A DNA stretch of 26,202 nucleotides from JBKEAR01 sp047972425 (GTDB lineage Bacteria > Pseudomonadota > Alphaproteobacteria > JBKEAR01), in contig JBKEAR010000050.1 in assembly GCA_047972425.1 (NCBI GenBank), forward strand, positions 1 through 26,202, given 5' to 3'. Both the position numbers and the translations under genes were made by a program. The notes under the pieces were generated by a model. The model worked only from the letters and a program-made list of their open reading frames with translations. It had not been told where the DNA came from and did not search any database. Shown piece by piece: positions 1 through 6,667 of this stretch. Numbering within the stretch: position 1 is the first letter of the stretch; every line of letters begins with the position of its first letter.

Positions 1-98
1 CGTCTCTATTTGTGGCTGTGCCCATATTATTAGCCCTTCGTGTAACACAAAAGGCCGAGACCAATAAAGAAAAAGTATCACCTTACGGGAATATATAA
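1..98 (+). CDS. secF: Protein translocase subunit SecF, C-terminal fragment (5' cut by window)
   Basis: Only the last 31 residues are in the window, read in the frame beginning at base 3 and ending at the TAA at 96-98. The fragment starts SLFVAVPILLALR and continues with a short charged tail. The SLFVAVPILL stretch fits the end of the last membrane helix of SecF, which in the SecDF complex uses the proton gradient to help draw secreted proteins across the inner membrane. The stop overlaps the ATG of the next gene by one base (TAATG), so the two are translationally coupled. The secF to Mth938-domain order is common in Alphaproteobacteria, which supports the call. The fragment is short, so the identification rests on this motif and on context. 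Confidence 0.72.
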   Translation, partial: SLFVAVPILLALRVTQKAETNKEKVSPYGNI

Positions 99-493
99 TG
101 GAGACATCCGATTTTATTCAGGCCGTACCCGATGACCCTCGGCAAATTAACGCCTATGACGATAATGGTTTTCGCCTGAAAGAAAAACGCTATGAAGGGG
201 CTATATTAATTTTTGGCGATACAATTATGCCTTGGCAATATATTCAATCGGTTAAAGATATTACGCCCGAAAGCTTTGATATCTTTTTAAAAGCCAAAGA
301 AAAACCCGAGCTCATTTTAGTGGGTACCGGCGCCAATTTTATCGTGCCACCCTTTGAAATCCGCAAGGCTTTGCGCAATCATCATATCGCCTTAGAGTGG
401 ATGAACACCAAAGCCGCATTATCGACTTGGCCAATATTATTGGGCGATGGCCGCCATGTGGCTGGCTGTCTATTACCGATTTCTTTTATGTGA
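98..493 (+). CDS. Mth938-domain (DUF498/NDUFAF3-like) protein
   Basis: A 131-residue protein of the Mth938 family, the bacterial relatives of the mitochondrial complex I assembly factor NDUFAF3. The family consists of one small alpha/beta domain and its bacterial biochemical role is not established. Visible family marks are the early GFRLKEKRYEGAILIF strand region (residues 24-39), the central LILVGTGAN turn (72-80), the PFEIRKALR helix (85-93) and a late GDGRHVAGCLLP strand (117-127). The length is normal. The start overlaps the stop of secF by one base, and there is no separate promoter room, so it is read with the sec operon. A hairpin at 512-536 follows. Confidence 0.85.
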   Translation: METSDFIQAVPDDPRQINAYDDNGFRLKEKRYEGAILIFGDTIMPWQYIQSVKDITPESFDIFLKAKEKPELILVGTGANFIVPPFEIRKALRNHHIALEWMNTKAALSTWPILLGDGRHVAGCLLPISFM

Positions 494-511
494 TTTATCT
501 ACACAATGCAA

Positions 512-536
512 AAGCCCCTTAATAAATAAGGGGCTT
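512..536. terminator. Bidirectional terminator-like hairpin
   Basis: A perfect 9-bp stem, AAGCCCCTT (512-520) with AAGGGGCTT (528-536), around a 7-base A/T loop. On the minus strand the stem is followed by TTTT-like sequence, so it best serves the minus-strand peptide gene ending at 559. On the plus strand the run after the stem (CTAAATTC) is a poor U-tract, but it still lies directly after the Mth938 gene. Confidence 0.7.
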
Positions 537-558
537 CTAAATTCTTAGTTTAATAAAA

Positions 559-696
559 CTATGCAACTTTTTTTAATTGTATCTTTTTCTTTTTAAGCTT
601 AGTGAACATAGATGTTTTATCCATTCCCTCAACACCTAACTCCTCTACAGCTTTCCTAGCCGCTTCATAAAAAGCTAAAAGAACTGAATTTTTCAT
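559..696 (-). CDS. Small basic peptide (45 aa), unrecognised
   Basis: A short frame of 45 residues beginning MKNSVLLAFYEAARKAVEEL and ending in a lysine-rich tail (KLKKKKIQLKKVA). An AGGAG sequence lies 9 bases upstream of the ATG, which makes translation credible. It starts 45 bases after the stop of the 194-residue gene at 742-1326 on the same strand and probably shares its transcript. The N-terminal half could form an amphipathic helix; the C-terminal half is strongly basic. I do not recognise a family. It could be a small nucleic-acid-binding or membrane-active peptide, or a toxin/antitoxin partner of the upstream gene; none of these is shown by the sequence. Confidence 0.5.
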   Translation of the reverse strand: MKNSVLLAFYEAARKAVEELGVEGMDKTSMFTKLKKKKIQLKKVA

Positions 697-741
697 AATG
701 TAACACTCCTAATAAAAACAACTTAAATTGCATGATTTAAA

Positions 742-1326
742 CTAATCTTTTTTTTCATAAATGTCAAGGTCATTTAATCCTTTCAGATTTTCCCATACCA
801 TCCATAAGCCATGTGTATTCATGCTTCCTATACAGCTTTGTATTTCTATAGGTAAGTGTTTATATATACTTTTTAGTGGCTCAACATCATATCCTTCTGC
901 TTGGAATTTTAAGTTTTCAGCATTATAAAAATCAGCTTTTTTCAGGCAACAAATAATATGATGTGCATAAATCTGCATATAAAATTGAGAAAGAACTTCA
1001 TCAGCATCAATCATCTCAACCCCTAGCATCATTAAAGGATTAAACTTTGTATCCAGAACACGTAAGGTTGAACCCATCAAACCTTTCTGAGATTGAGCAT
1101 AAACAAGTGTACAAAAACCAAATCCAAAGCCATTAGAATTTTGTAATATATAAATTCCTTCATCTTTATTAGGATAATATGCATCAGCCCTTTTGCTATA
1201 ATAATCAGAATCAATTGGTAATGGCTCATAATCTATTGCTTCTGATTGTCTATCCCACATTTTTAATAATGATATTATGTCTGAACCATTAGCTTTTTTG
1301 TACGTAATATCATGATTTATTTTCAT
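742..1326 (-). CDS. Hypothetical protein (194 aa), possibly GNAT-like fold
   Basis: A 194-residue protein that I do not recognise. It has no signal peptide or membrane segment. The alternation of an early helix (SDIISLLKMWDRQ, 15-27), hydrophobic strands (EGIYILQNS, FGFCTLVYAQS) and a STLRVLDTKF strand followed by a long helix is reminiscent of an acyl-CoA N-acyltransferase (GNAT) domain, but no convincing acetyl-CoA pyrophosphate loop is seen. The start has a good AAGGA sequence seven bases upstream of the ATG. The gene and the peptide gene downstream are visibly more AT-rich than the neighbouring metabolic genes, and they lie between two housekeeping genes, which suggests later acquisition. 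A LuxI-type autoinducer synthase was considered and not supported. Confidence 0.7.
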   Translation of the reverse strand: MKINHDITYKKANGSDIISLLKMWDRQSEAIDYEPLPIDSDYYSKRADAYYPNKDEGIYILQNSNGFGFGFCTLVYAQSQKGLMGSTLRVLDTKFNPLMMLGVEMIDADEVLSQFYMQIYAHHIICCLKKADFYNAENLKFQAEGYDVEPLKSIYKHLPIEIQSCIGSMNTHGLWMVWENLKGLNDLDIYEKKD

Positions 1327-1438
1327 AATTTTTCCTTATCCTATAGTAATCAGATTTATTAAATTTTTATTTTGAATTAACATAACATAAAAACATATTT
1401 TCGTAAAGAACAAACGATGAACATGCTACATATAAAAA

Positions 1439-1461
1439 ATCCCCTCTTCACTTGAGGGGAT
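1439..1461 (-). terminator. Rho-independent terminator of the DUF937 gene
   Basis: An 8-bp stem, ATCCCCTC (1439-1446) with GAGGGGAT (1454-1461), 7-base loop. Read on the minus strand it is followed by a run of six T. It lies 23 bases past the stop of the DUF937 gene at 1485. Confidence 0.82.
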
Positions 1462-1484
1462 AATTTTATTTATTCAAAATTTAT

Positions 1485-2081
1485 CTATTTAAAAAATTTA
1501 CTGGCCATACCCATTAAATCATCGGCAATCGAGCCATCGCCGTCGGCATCTAATAAAGATGATATGGCACTCATATTCACTTGGCTATTGCCTTGTTTTT
1601 TACCACCCAAAAGACCACCAAGCAGGCCACTTAATAATCCACCCGATGATTGTTGCCCACCGCTACGACCAGCCGATGCCACTTGGCTGCCGGCTAAAGA
1701 GGCTAAAATTGGTAACATAGATTTTAATGCGCCAACATCTAAGCCTGTATTGGCCGAGGCACGGCTTGCAACCTCGCGGCTTACTTCTTTAGAACCAAAA
1801 ATTTGGCCTAAAATTGCATTACCCGTATCGGTTAATTGGCTGGCATCTGCCGTTACTTTATCATCTTTTACATAACCTTCTAACTCTTGGGCTTTTTCGC
1901 CAAAAATTTGGTTCAGTGACGATGGATCTTGTTGGATACGATTACGCATACCGCTTTGGATTGCCGGTAAAAGCTGTGCAGCAGCGGCCGATGCTTGGGC
2001 GGTATCCATATTAAATTGTTTGGCTAATTGCCCTAAAACTTGTTGCCCTTGGGCTGATTGTAATAATTGTGTCAGGTTCAT
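1485..2081 (-). CDS. DUF937 domain protein with acidic EF-hand-like tail
   Basis: A 198-residue DUF937-family protein of unknown function. It opens MNLTQLLQSAQGQQ and continues with an alanine/glutamine-rich helical region (about residues 1-60). The middle region (about 75-130) repeats the same helical style, followed by a glycine/serine-rich linker with GLLSGLLGGLLGG (about 148-160). The C-terminus has DADGDGSIADDL (178-189), which matches a calcium-binding EF-hand loop pattern, although only one is present. There is no signal peptide. The start is set by GGAGA seven bases upstream of the ATG. It is followed by its own terminator and is separated by 92 bases from the ferric reductase gene upstream, so it may be transcribed alone. 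Confidence 0.82.
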   Translation of the reverse strand: MNLTQLLQSAQGQQVLGQLAKQFNMDTAQASAAAAQLLPAIQSGMRNRIQQDPSSLNQIFGEKAQELEGYVKDDKVTADASQLTDTGNAILGQIFGSKEVSREVASRASANTGLDVGALKSMLPILASLAGSQVASAGRSGGQQSSGGLLSGLLGGLLGGKKQGNSQVNMSAISSLLDADGDGSIADDLMGMASKFFK

Positions 2082-2173
2082 ATTTGTCTCTCCTAAAAAC
2101 TAATAACAAATTCTTTCTATATATATCCTTAATGTAAGTCTTTGTCAAAATTATGTTTTATTACTATCTGTAC

Positions 2174-3439
2174 TTAGCGAAAGTCAAATTCTTCGGTATG
2201 GAGCTGATAATTATGCACATGGGTATTTTTAAGCTGTGTTGTGATTGATTTTATCATCGGTTTTGGCCCGCATAAGTAGTATTCCCATGCGTTTAATGGT
2301 AATGGAACATCTGCCATAATACGCTCCGCTGTTAAAAATTCTCCGTCATCGGAATATAAACAGACAAAGTGAATATTATTTGCATTATTGCAAATTTTCC
2401 GAATTTCACTAATAAATAGCGCATCTTTAGGGCTGCATATACAATAATATAAATAAATATTTAGCTCATTATCCTTTGGTAATGCCCGCAAACATGACAA
2501 AAACGGAGCAATGCCTACACCCCCGGCTATCCATATTTTATTTTGTGTACCAGCTATTGGGTCAAATAAACCATAAGGGCCATTAATAATTGCCGTTAAA
2601 CCAACCGATAAATCATGGCGTAAATGCTGGGTATAATCACCAAGTACTTTAATGGTAAATCGTAGCTTATTTTCCTTGGGTGCCGATGTAATGGTAAAAG
2701 GATGGCTTTCATAAAATGTGGGCGCTTGGATAGTTAAAAAAGCAAATTGCCCTGCCCGATATTTCATTTTTTTGTCTTGCGGTTCTAAAATAACCTCGGT
2801 GGCATTTTCTAATTTTTGTATATCAGCTATGCGATATATATAATCATTCAATGGGTGGTAAAAAATGAGCTTATAAATAAATGCCGCCAACCCGATTGCC
2901 ACAAATAATAAAAGGATTATTGCCGGTGCTGATGTAATGGGCATCATTTTCCCTTTAGAAAAAGCCATGATAATATGCACAGCAATAATAGCATAAAATA
3001 GCCCCATAAACCGATGGGTAAGTAGCCATTTATTATAAGGAATTTTGCGGTATAAAGCGATGATAATTAGTGCAACAAAGCCAATGCCAGCTGCAATACC
3101 CCATGGCTTTATGGGGGGCAAACCCCGCCCCCGATTACCCAAACCACTACCGCCCTCTGGTACGCTAAAATAATGAAAAATCAAAAAAAGCAATGCCAAG
3201 AGTGCCATATATTTATGGGCTTTATACATGCGGTCTAACCCGCCAAAGCTTTTTTCTAAAAACCGAGGGCGTGCGGCAAGTATAAAAACAATTGCCATTA
3301 ATATAGCGGCTAATATCCCAAAGTAATAAGATAATTGCCCCTGCCACCCCATATTATTTTGCTGCATTTGCAACCAATAAATGGCGGTGTATATCAATAA
3401 AATAAAGAAAACAAAAATATAGCCATATCGTAAACGCAT
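2174..3439 (-). CDS. Ferric-reductase-like flavocytochrome (FAD/NAD(P)H oxidoreductase)
   Basis: A 421-residue inner-membrane protein. Residues 1-195 carry about six hydrophobic segments with histidines spaced to bind heme b (His75 and His89 in one pair of turns, His142 and His155 in another). The cytosolic half is a ferredoxin-reductase module: FAD-binding HPFTITSAP (246-254), the nucleotide-binding GGVGIAPFLS (306-315) and the C-terminal CGPKPM (390-395). The family passes electrons from NAD(P)H through FAD and heme across the membrane, typically to ferric iron or oxygen; the acceptor here is unknown. An AGGGGAGG sequence five bases before the ATG decides the start. The gene follows the CnoX-like gene by 71 bases on the same strand. 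No terminator is evident after it. Confidence 0.88.
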   Translation of the reverse strand: MRLRYGYIFVFFILLIYTAIYWLQMQQNNMGWQGQLSYYFGILAAILMAIVFILAARPRFLEKSFGGLDRMYKAHKYMALLALLFLIFHYFSVPEGGSGLGNRGRGLPPIKPWGIAAGIGFVALIIIALYRKIPYNKWLLTHRFMGLFYAIIAVHIIMAFSKGKMMPITSAPAIILLLFVAIGLAAFIYKLIFYHPLNDYIYRIADIQKLENATEVILEPQDKKMKYRAGQFAFLTIQAPTFYESHPFTITSAPKENKLRFTIKVLGDYTQHLRHDLSVGLTAIINGPYGLFDPIAGTQNKIWIAGGVGIAPFLSCLRALPKDNELNIYLYYCICSPKDALFISEIRKICNNANNIHFVCLYSDDGEFLTAERIMADVPLPLNAWEYYLCGPKPMIKSITTQLKNTHVHNYQLHTEEFDFR

Positions 3440-3510
3440 TATAGCCTCCCCTAAAATTGGGCTATAATCTATATATGGTTTTTGCCTAAATGATTACGAG
3501 CTTATATTAT

Positions 3511-4461
3511 TTAAAATAATAAATTGGCTAGTTTTTTACGGCCACTAATTGTGAGCGGGTCTGTACTACCCAAAGCCTCAAATAGCTCTAATAATTTGGT
3601 TTTTGCTGCACCTTCATTATAACTACGGTCTTTACGAAACGATGCCAATAATAAATCTATAGCCTCGGCATTTTCACCATTGCCAATAAGGGCTTCGGCC
3701 AAATTATATGCATTTTCTAAGTTATTTTCATCGGCTTCATATTGGGCGCGTAAATCGGTAATTACACTATCATCAACCGCATTTTTAGAAAGCTCAATGG
3801 CTTTTAAGGCCGATTGAACTTCGCTATCATTGAGCTGTTCTTCCGATAATTGTGCAATAATCGCATCTACGGCATCGGCTCCTTCTAATTTTGCATAAGC
3901 GCGTAATAGTAGTGCTACCGCCGCCCCTAAATCGGGGTAAGCTTGCATAATTTGCTGGGCAATGGCTATGGCTTGTTCATAATCGCCTTTTTCAATAAAT
4001 TCTTTACCAAGCTCTATAGCTTCTTTAGTAGCCTCTTTTGGGTCTTGCACATCTTGGCCGGTGAGTTTGCCTAAAAAGCTGCGCAAAAAACTATCATCTT
4101 GGGGGCCCGCAAAACCATCGACCGGTTGCCCCTGAAAAAAGCCCATAACCGTGGGTACCGACTGAATTTGTAATTGGCTTGCAAGCATGGGGGCGGTATC
4201 GATATTTAATCCAGCGAGTTGAACCCCTATTTGAGCCTCTTTAATAAGCTTTTCAAGTTGGCTTTTCATCTTTTGGCTGGCAGGAGAAGATGAATTATAA
4301 AAAACAAATACTACCGGCATTTGCATGGATGTTTGGGTAATCAGCTCAATAAAGCTTTGCTCATTGGCCTCAATTATTGCGGGCGGCGTAACAGGCATTT
4401 GAGAATTTTTTTGCGTATTGGGCGATTTACCGCCAATGGGGCCATCTTGAATAAGCGACAT
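3511..4461 (-). CDS. cnoX: CnoX/YbbN-like thioredoxin-TPR co-chaperone, cysteine-free
   Basis: A 316-residue protein with an N-terminal thioredoxin fold (about residues 27-130) and a helical TPR-like region (about 145-316). CnoX (YbbN) proteins hold unfolded clients and pass them to GroEL and DnaK. The thioredoxin part is recognisable from PVVFVFY (49-55), the LNIDTAP strand and the cis-proline in SVPTVMGF (Pro103). The active-site CxxC is replaced by Ser59-Pro-Ala-Ser62, and there is no cysteine anywhere in the protein, so it cannot do thiol chemistry. E. coli CnoX keeps one active-site cysteine (SxxC). The architecture and length fit the family well. It lies upstream of the flavocytochrome gene; transcription probably starts in the 156 bases before it. 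Confidence 0.87.
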   Translation of the reverse strand: MSLIQDGPIGGKSPNTQKNSQMPVTPPAIIEANEQSFIELITQTSMQMPVVFVFYNSSSPASQKMKSQLEKLIKEAQIGVQLAGLNIDTAPMLASQLQIQSVPTVMGFFQGQPVDGFAGPQDDSFLRSFLGKLTGQDVQDPKEATKEAIELGKEFIEKGDYEQAIAIAQQIMQAYPDLGAAVALLLRAYAKLEGADAVDAIIAQLSEEQLNDSEVQSALKAIELSKNAVDDSVITDLRAQYEADENNLENAYNLAEALIGNGENAEAIDLLLASFRKDRSYNEGAAKTKLLELFEALGSTDPLTISGRKKLANLLF

Positions 4462-4532
4462 TAAAGCATCCTTTATTTATAAAAATAGGGTTATGAATAA
4501 TTATATCCCCAATATATGTTTTAAAAATATAA

Positions 4533-4561
4533 TTGACAAGTTTACATTTATTTTTTATAAA
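4533..4561 (+). promoter_or_regulatory. Sigma-70-type promoter for the TM2 genes
   Basis: A consensus -35 TTGACA (4533-4538), a 17-base spacer and a -10 TATAAA (4556-4561). It points into the TM2 gene at 4618, leaving a leader of about 50 bases that contains AGAGGG five bases before the ATG. Confidence 0.75.
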
Positions 4562-4617
4562 AAACCCACTATTTTAATTGGTTGATTATACAATAAATAC
4601 AATTTAAGAGGGTTTTT

Positions 4618-4962
4618 ATGATTCAGTCTGCCACGCAGCAGCCGCAAATTTCAGATAAATCTTATGGTACGGCCGTAGCTCTTTCGGCTGTATTCGGCAT
4701 TGTGGGTATTCATCATTTTTATTTAGGTAATATTCTGCATGGTTTGTTCGATTTAGGATTATTTATCTTAAGTGTTAGTTTATACGCCTATTCAATCGCA
4801 AATTTTGAGCCATCTTATATGATTTGGGCGGGGCTATTTTTTTTAGTCGATGCTATTCATACAATATTTGTAACAATTAAACTGCTTATTGGAGCCGAAA
4901 GAGACGGCCAAGGTAAAATAGTGGCTTATCCGGGTCAATTTAAAAATCAATCAAATAAATAA
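4618..4962 (+). CDS. TM2-domain membrane protein (first of a pair)
   Basis: A 114-residue membrane protein with a TM2 domain: a helix ending in the family signature GIHHFYLG (30-37), a turn, and a second hydrophobic region. Compared with the standard TM2 layout it has extra hydrophobic length (about residues 45-90, LFDLGLFILS, then MIWAGLFFLVDAIHTIF), so three to four membrane segments are likely. TM2 proteins are inner-membrane proteins whose molecular role is mostly unknown. It is expressed from the promoter at 4533-4561. The second TM2 gene begins 11 bases after its stop, so the two form a small operon. Confidence 0.82.
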   Translation: MIQSATQQPQISDKSYGTAVALSAVFGIVGIHHFYLGNILHGLFDLGLFILSVSLYAYSIANFEPSYMIWAGLFFLVDAIHTIFVTIKLLIGAERDGQGKIVAYPGQFKNQSNK

Positions 4963-4973
4963 AGGAAAGTAAA

Positions 4974-5231
4974 ATGGAAGTTATGGAAACAACAACAGTT
5001 ACCGAGGCAAAACCGACTACCTCTCCTAAAGGTTTTGTCCCTTGTTTACTCTTATGCCTATTATTGGGCTCATTTGGAGCGCATCGTTTTTACGTTGGTA
5101 AAACCGGTACTGGTATTTTAATGTTATTAACCCTTGGTGGTTTAGGTATTTGGTCACTTATCGACCTTATTATGATTGCCGTGGGTAAATTTACCGATAA
5201 AGACGGCTTGGTTGTTAAAGCCTCTAACTAA
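4974..5231 (+). CDS. TM2-domain membrane protein (second of a pair)
   Basis: An 85-residue TM2 protein with a canonical signature, GSFGAHRFYVGKTGTGILM (32-50), between two hydrophobic helices (about 21-36 and 47-70). The second ends in an acidic IDL motif typical of the family. A short Thr/Pro-rich cytosolic leader precedes the first helix. AAGGAAAG lies just upstream of the ATG; the internal ATG at residue 4 is a possible but less likely start. It is closer to the classical TM2 form than its upstream neighbour. A strong palindromic terminator follows 9 bases after the stop. Confidence 0.87.
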   Translation: MEVMETTTVTEAKPTTSPKGFVPCLLLCLLLGSFGAHRFYVGKTGTGILMLLTLGGLGIWSLIDLIMIAVGKFTDKDGLVVKASN

Positions 5232-5240
5232 ACATCACTA

Positions 5241-5270
5241 AAAACGCTCTTAAATATTTAAGAGCGTTTT
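5241..5270. terminator. Bidirectional rho-independent terminator
   Basis: A 30-base perfect palindrome centred in TTAAATATTTAA with GC-rich CGCTC/GAGCG arms and AAAA/TTTT edges. It lies between converging genes: the TM2 pair on the plus strand and the acetyltransferase gene (stop at 5279) on the minus strand. The A and T flanks give a U-tract in both directions. Confidence 0.9.
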
Positions 5271-5278
5271 TTATATTG

Positions 5279-5839
5279 TTAATCATTATCAACCATTTTA
5301 ATAACCCTTGCCGGATTACCCGCCACAACGGCATTTTTAGGAACATCTTTCGTAACCACGCTACCGGCCGCAATCACCGCATTATTACCTATGGTAATGC
5401 CCGGTAAAATAATTGCACCACCGCCAATCCATACTTTATTACCAATAGTTATCGCATAACCAAGCTCCCGACCCGAATATCGCCCCTTAATATCAATGGG
5501 GTGTGTGGCTGTATATATCTGCACATTGGGTGCCAACATACAATCATCGCCAAAGGTAATTTTATTCACATCAATCAACAAACAATTATGGTTGGCGAAA
5601 AAATTTTTACCCACCGTAATATTGTAACCATAATCGCAAAAAAAGTTGGGTTCAATATAGGGTGTTTCCGTGGTTTGGAATAATTGTTGGAGTATTGCAA
5701 AGCGCTTTTCTTGCTCATTGGGCATCAGCTTATTATATTCCATACATAGGGTTTTGGCATTCAAGCGATCCCGCATTAACTCGGGGTCTGTTGGGTCATA
5801 CATATCCCCTGCGAGCATAATTTCTTTTTCTGTTCTCAT
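5279..5839 (-). CDS. maa: Maltose O-acetyltransferase-type hexapeptide transferase
   Basis: A 186-residue cytosolic acetyltransferase of the Maa/LacA/NodL group, which moves acetyl from acetyl-CoA to a sugar hydroxyl. The N-terminal cap domain is present (EKEIMLAGDMYDPTDPEL, residues 4-21). From about residue 65 the chain shows hexapeptide repeats of a left-handed beta helix (ITVGKN, ITFGDD, ITIGNK, ITIGNN). The catalytic histidine is His113 in ATHPID, and the C-terminus has the usual AGNPARVIK (173-181). Length matches the family. Acceptor specificity cannot be read from the sequence. The gene starts 10 bases after the ProXp-ala gene and shares its transcript. Confidence 0.87.
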   Translation of the reverse strand: MRTEKEIMLAGDMYDPTDPELMRDRLNAKTLCMEYNKLMPNEQEKRFAILQQLFQTTETPYIEPNFFCDYGYNITVGKNFFANHNCLLIDVNKITFGDDCMLAPNVQIYTATHPIDIKGRYSGRELGYAITIGNKVWIGGGAIILPGITIGNNAVIAAGSVVTKDVPKNAVVAGNPARVIKMVDND

Positions 5840-5849
5840 ATTTCAATCC

Positions 5850-6338
5850 TTATAACTCTAAACTGATATATTGATGCCCCGTAAAATCGAGCCATTTTAT
5901 AAAATCATTATAACTCACCCGAATAGTCGCATTATTTTCTATGGGGTGAAAATTAATACTATCCGCTGTTTCAAAAGTATTATCAAGTATCACCTTATGA
6001 ATGCGATAACCATGGTCATTAACTAAAGCATAGGGCGTGCAGCTACCGGGGGCAACTGCCAATATCTCCTGCATCATTTCCCCTTTACCAAAGGAAAGCC
6101 GCTTAGATTGTAAATTTTGCTGTAATTTTTTTAAATCTAAGCGCAATTCCCCACGCATGCAAACCATATAATAATATTCTTTATCGGTTAAAAAAAGGCT
6201 TTTGCAATGCATACCGGGGATATTATCGCGAATTTCCCGATGATCATCATAATGGTGGGTCGGTGGGTGATGATGACAAATATAAGCAATATCTTGTGCA
6301 TCTAATATCGTAAATAATGCTTTAGCATTTGTAATCAT
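5850..6338 (-). CDS. prdX: ProXp-ala/YbaK-type trans-editing aminoacyl-tRNA deacylase
   Basis: A 162-residue single-domain member of the YbaK/INS family, closest in motifs to ProXp-ala (PrdX), which hydrolyses alanyl-tRNA(Pro) made by mistake by prolyl-tRNA synthetase. Diagnostic stretches are GMHCKSLFL (42-50) with the conserved lysine Lys46, PGSCTPYAL (97-105) with the following ND, and NFHPIENNATI (129-139). The length is that of the free-standing enzyme and there is no synthetase fusion. AAGGAT before the ATG sets the start. The gene leads a two-gene operon with the acetyltransferase. A weak TATAAT-like -10 is visible on the minus strand at 6361-6366. Confidence 0.87.
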   Translation of the reverse strand: MITNAKALFTILDAQDIAYICHHHPPTHHYDDHREIRDNIPGMHCKSLFLTDKEYYYMVCMRGELRLDLKKLQQNLQSKRLSFGKGEMMQEILAVAPGSCTPYALVNDHGYRIHKVILDNTFETADSINFHPIENNATIRVSYNDFIKWLDFTGHQYISLEL

Positions 6339-6412
6339 TTGTTATCCTTATTTTACGATGATTATAATATTTTTGCATAAAGTTGAAAATAAAAATTTAA
6401 CAATTTAAATGA

Positions 6413-6428
6413 TATAGCCTATGCTATA
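6413..6428. repeat. Short dyad TATAGC-CTAT-GCTATA
   Basis: Perfect 6-bp arms around a 4-base loop, in AT-rich sequence upstream of the ProXp-ala gene. It may be an operator or chance palindromy; no matching copy was found elsewhere in the window. Confidence 0.35.
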
Positions 6429-6478
6429 ATATAGTCTATACATAATAAAATGATTATATAAACATCAGTAATAATTTG

Positions 6479-6590
6479 ATGCTAAGAGGTTTGCAACCCG
6501 TAAAGCCGAAGGCTTTCTAAAAAAAGATAACTTGTCTCCGACAAGATATAATCCCCGCACACAGCTACGCTGTGGGCAACCTCAAAGCAT
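6479..6590. repeat. Hairpin-array element with inverted ends
   Basis: The ends are inverted copies of each other: ATGCTaaGAGGTTtGC on the left and, read in reverse, ATGCTttGAGGTTGCCC on the right. Three 6-bp hairpins with three-base loops lie between them: AAAGCC-GAA-GGCTTT (6502-6516), CTTGTC-TCC-GACAAG (6531-6545) and CACAGC-TAC-GCTGTG (6560-6574). The arrangement resembles a non-autonomous palindromic repeat (REP or MITE type) or a folded small RNA. Parts recur near the right end of the window (CCCCGCACA followed by a triloop hairpin; GGTTGC ends). Confidence 0.6.
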
Positions 6591-6634
6591 TAGGTAATAC
6601 TAAAATTTATTATCATTTTAAGTAGTATTACCTA
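6591..6634. promoter_or_regulatory. 11-bp perfect dyad upstream of the LacI gene
   Basis: TAGGTAATACT (6591-6601) and its exact complement AGTATTACCTA (6624-6634) are separated by 22 bases of A/T-rich sequence. It lies 33 bases before the regulator start. It could be a binding site for autoregulation, a transcript hairpin, or the edge of the adjoining repeat element. The centre-to-centre distance is unlike a compact LacI-type operator. Confidence 0.4.
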
Positions 6635-6667
6635 TAAAGTTAAATTTAGAAAGACCGATAATAAATA

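Larger units (their letters stand above)
6339..6667. other. Non-coding intergenic stretch with palindromes
   Basis: A gene-free stretch between two divergent genes. It holds a TATAGC/GCTATA dyad, a hairpin array bounded by inverted repeats, and an 11-bp dyad, listed separately. No plausible open frame was seen. The first 75 bases are very AT-rich and probably include the promoter of the ProXp-ala gene. Confidence 0.7.

Noticed and set aside
742..1326. LuxI-type autoinducer synthase
   Set aside because: A similar length and acyltransferase-like pattern prompted the idea, but the conserved Arg/Phe/Trp and acidic residues of LuxI are not in place.
1564..2014. Plus-strand open frames opposite the DUF937 gene
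   Set aside because: These are antisense shadows; the minus-strand gene has the ribosome binding site, the family match and a terminator.
6479..6634. CRISPR array
   Set aside because: The repeats are inverted palindromes of differing sequence with no regular direct repeat and spacer pattern, and no cas gene is present.
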